A stretch of DNA of 7,063 nt from a bacterium. GTDB taxonomy: Bacteria > Zixibacteria > MSB-5A5 > GN15 > FEB-12. Shown here piece by piece: positions 6,724 through 7,063 of this stretch. The notes under the pieces are model-generated. The model saw only the letters and a program-made list of their open reading frames with translations. It had not been told where the DNA came from and ran no database searches. How positions within the stretch are numbered: position 1 is the stretch's first letter; every line of letters starts with the position of its first letter. The translations under genes and the position numbers were made by a program. Location of the stretch: contig DAOWIM010000119.1 of the NCBI GenBank assembly GCA_030640905.1, forward strand, positions 1 to 7,063. Direction: 5' to 3'.

Positions 6724-7063
6724 GTGCTGATCATGGTCCTTCCTTTCGGCCTGATCGCTACGCTGTGGCACAAAGCACTGGGTGACTCTACCTTTTTTGA
6801 CCTATTCGCTCAGAGTTTCAGCCTCGTGCCATCCTATCCGGGTGCTGTAGCACGAGCTTGTTATTACAAGTTGACACTAAAGCAGGCTTATTTCGATTTG
6901 AATATCGGTTTTGGATCGTACGTATCCAAAATTGGTACTGAAATTGGCCGCAACGTGTTTATTAATGGCCATACAACAATCGGTCTGGTCAGTATCGGCG
7001 AAGGCGTGGTTATTGCCAACTATGTTTCGATCCTCTCGCGCCGTTACCAACACAACTTCTCCA
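6724..7063 (+). CDS. Hexapeptide-repeat (left-handed beta-helix) acyltransferase, N-terminal part, runs off the right edge
   Basis: The frame is open from 6622 to the window end. A hydrophobic N-terminal segment (VLIMVLPFGLIATLW, 6724-6768) is followed by a linker reading FAQSFSLVPSYPGAVAR and YYKLTLKQAYFDLNIGFGSYVS. Hexapeptide repeats then begin: IGTEIG, NVFING, TTIGLV, SIGEGV, VIANYV, ending in ILSRRYQHNF. This matches membrane-anchored acyltransferases of exopolysaccharide clusters, which typically acetylate a sugar hydroxyl or amine from an acyl-CoA. I annotate from GTG 6724, the first canonical start, but it has no Shine-Dalgarno and cuts into the hydrophobic segment. Relatives usually have a short basic stretch first, and one is encoded just upstream (IRKVLKYSFRAI, 6688-6723), so the true start may be a non-canonical codon at ATC 6688 or CTG 6700. 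ATG 6733 is a further option. Acyl donor and acceptor are unknown. Confidence 0.8.
   Translation, partial: MLIMVLPFGLIATLWHKALGDSTFFDLFAQSFSLVPSYPGAVARACYYKLTLKQAYFDLNIGFGSYVSKIGTEIGRNVFINGHTTIGLVSIGEGVVIANYVSILSRRYQHNFS

Noticed and set aside
1..7063. CRISPR array, tRNA/rRNA, insertion sequence or attachment site
   Set aside because: By eye there are no regularly spaced repeats, no cloverleaf or rRNA-like sequence, no transposase and no terminal inverted repeats. The window is almost fully occupied by polysaccharide genes.

Overview
The window carries one strand-uniform block of surface-polysaccharide genes. All seven coding regions lie on the + strand. They are tightly packed, with 4- and 8-nt overlaps, a zero-gap junction and a 12-nt gap, and the only real intergenic space is 257-394. 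Base composition is close to balanced. There is no rRNA, tRNA, mobile element or housekeeping marker, so the host cannot be named. The gene types (O-antigen ligase/polymerase-like membrane protein, GT4 glycosyltransferases, CapK/PaaK-like adenylating enzymes, hexapeptide acyltransferase) suit a bacterium that makes an O-antigen, capsule or exopolysaccharide, most simply one with a Gram-negative-type envelope. This is inference from gene content.

Layout: 2-256 is the C-terminal end of a phenylacetate-CoA-ligase-like (PaaK/CapK) protein cut by the window edge. 257-394 is an AT-richer gap with a good sigma70-like promoter candidate and a small hairpin just before the next start. 395-1861 is a polytopic O-antigen ligase/Wzy-type polymerase. 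1862-3229 is a second, complete PaaK/CapK-like enzyme with a TTG start directly after the polymerase stop. 3242-4441, 4438-5565 and 5558-6703 are three consecutive GT4-type glycosyltransferases. From about 6700 to the right edge is the N-terminal part of a left-handed beta-helix (hexapeptide-repeat) acyltransferase.

How the genes may work together (inference): the three glycosyltransferases would add sugars one after another to a lipid-linked oligosaccharide on the cytoplasmic face of the membrane. The acyltransferase would decorate a sugar. The polymerase/ligase would join repeat units or transfer the glycan after export. The two PaaK-like enzymes have the motifs of acid-adenylating/CoA-ligating enzymes and may activate an acid for glycan modification, but their substrate cannot be read from sequence. 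No flippase, initiating phosphoglycosyltransferase or chain-length regulator is in the window; these would be expected in the flanks.

The points most worth a second look are the pair of PaaK-like paralogues flanking the polymerase, the lack of a canonical start codon where the acyltransferase should begin, and an uninterrupted T8 tract inside the polymerase gene. Nothing here amounts to a clearly new biological system.
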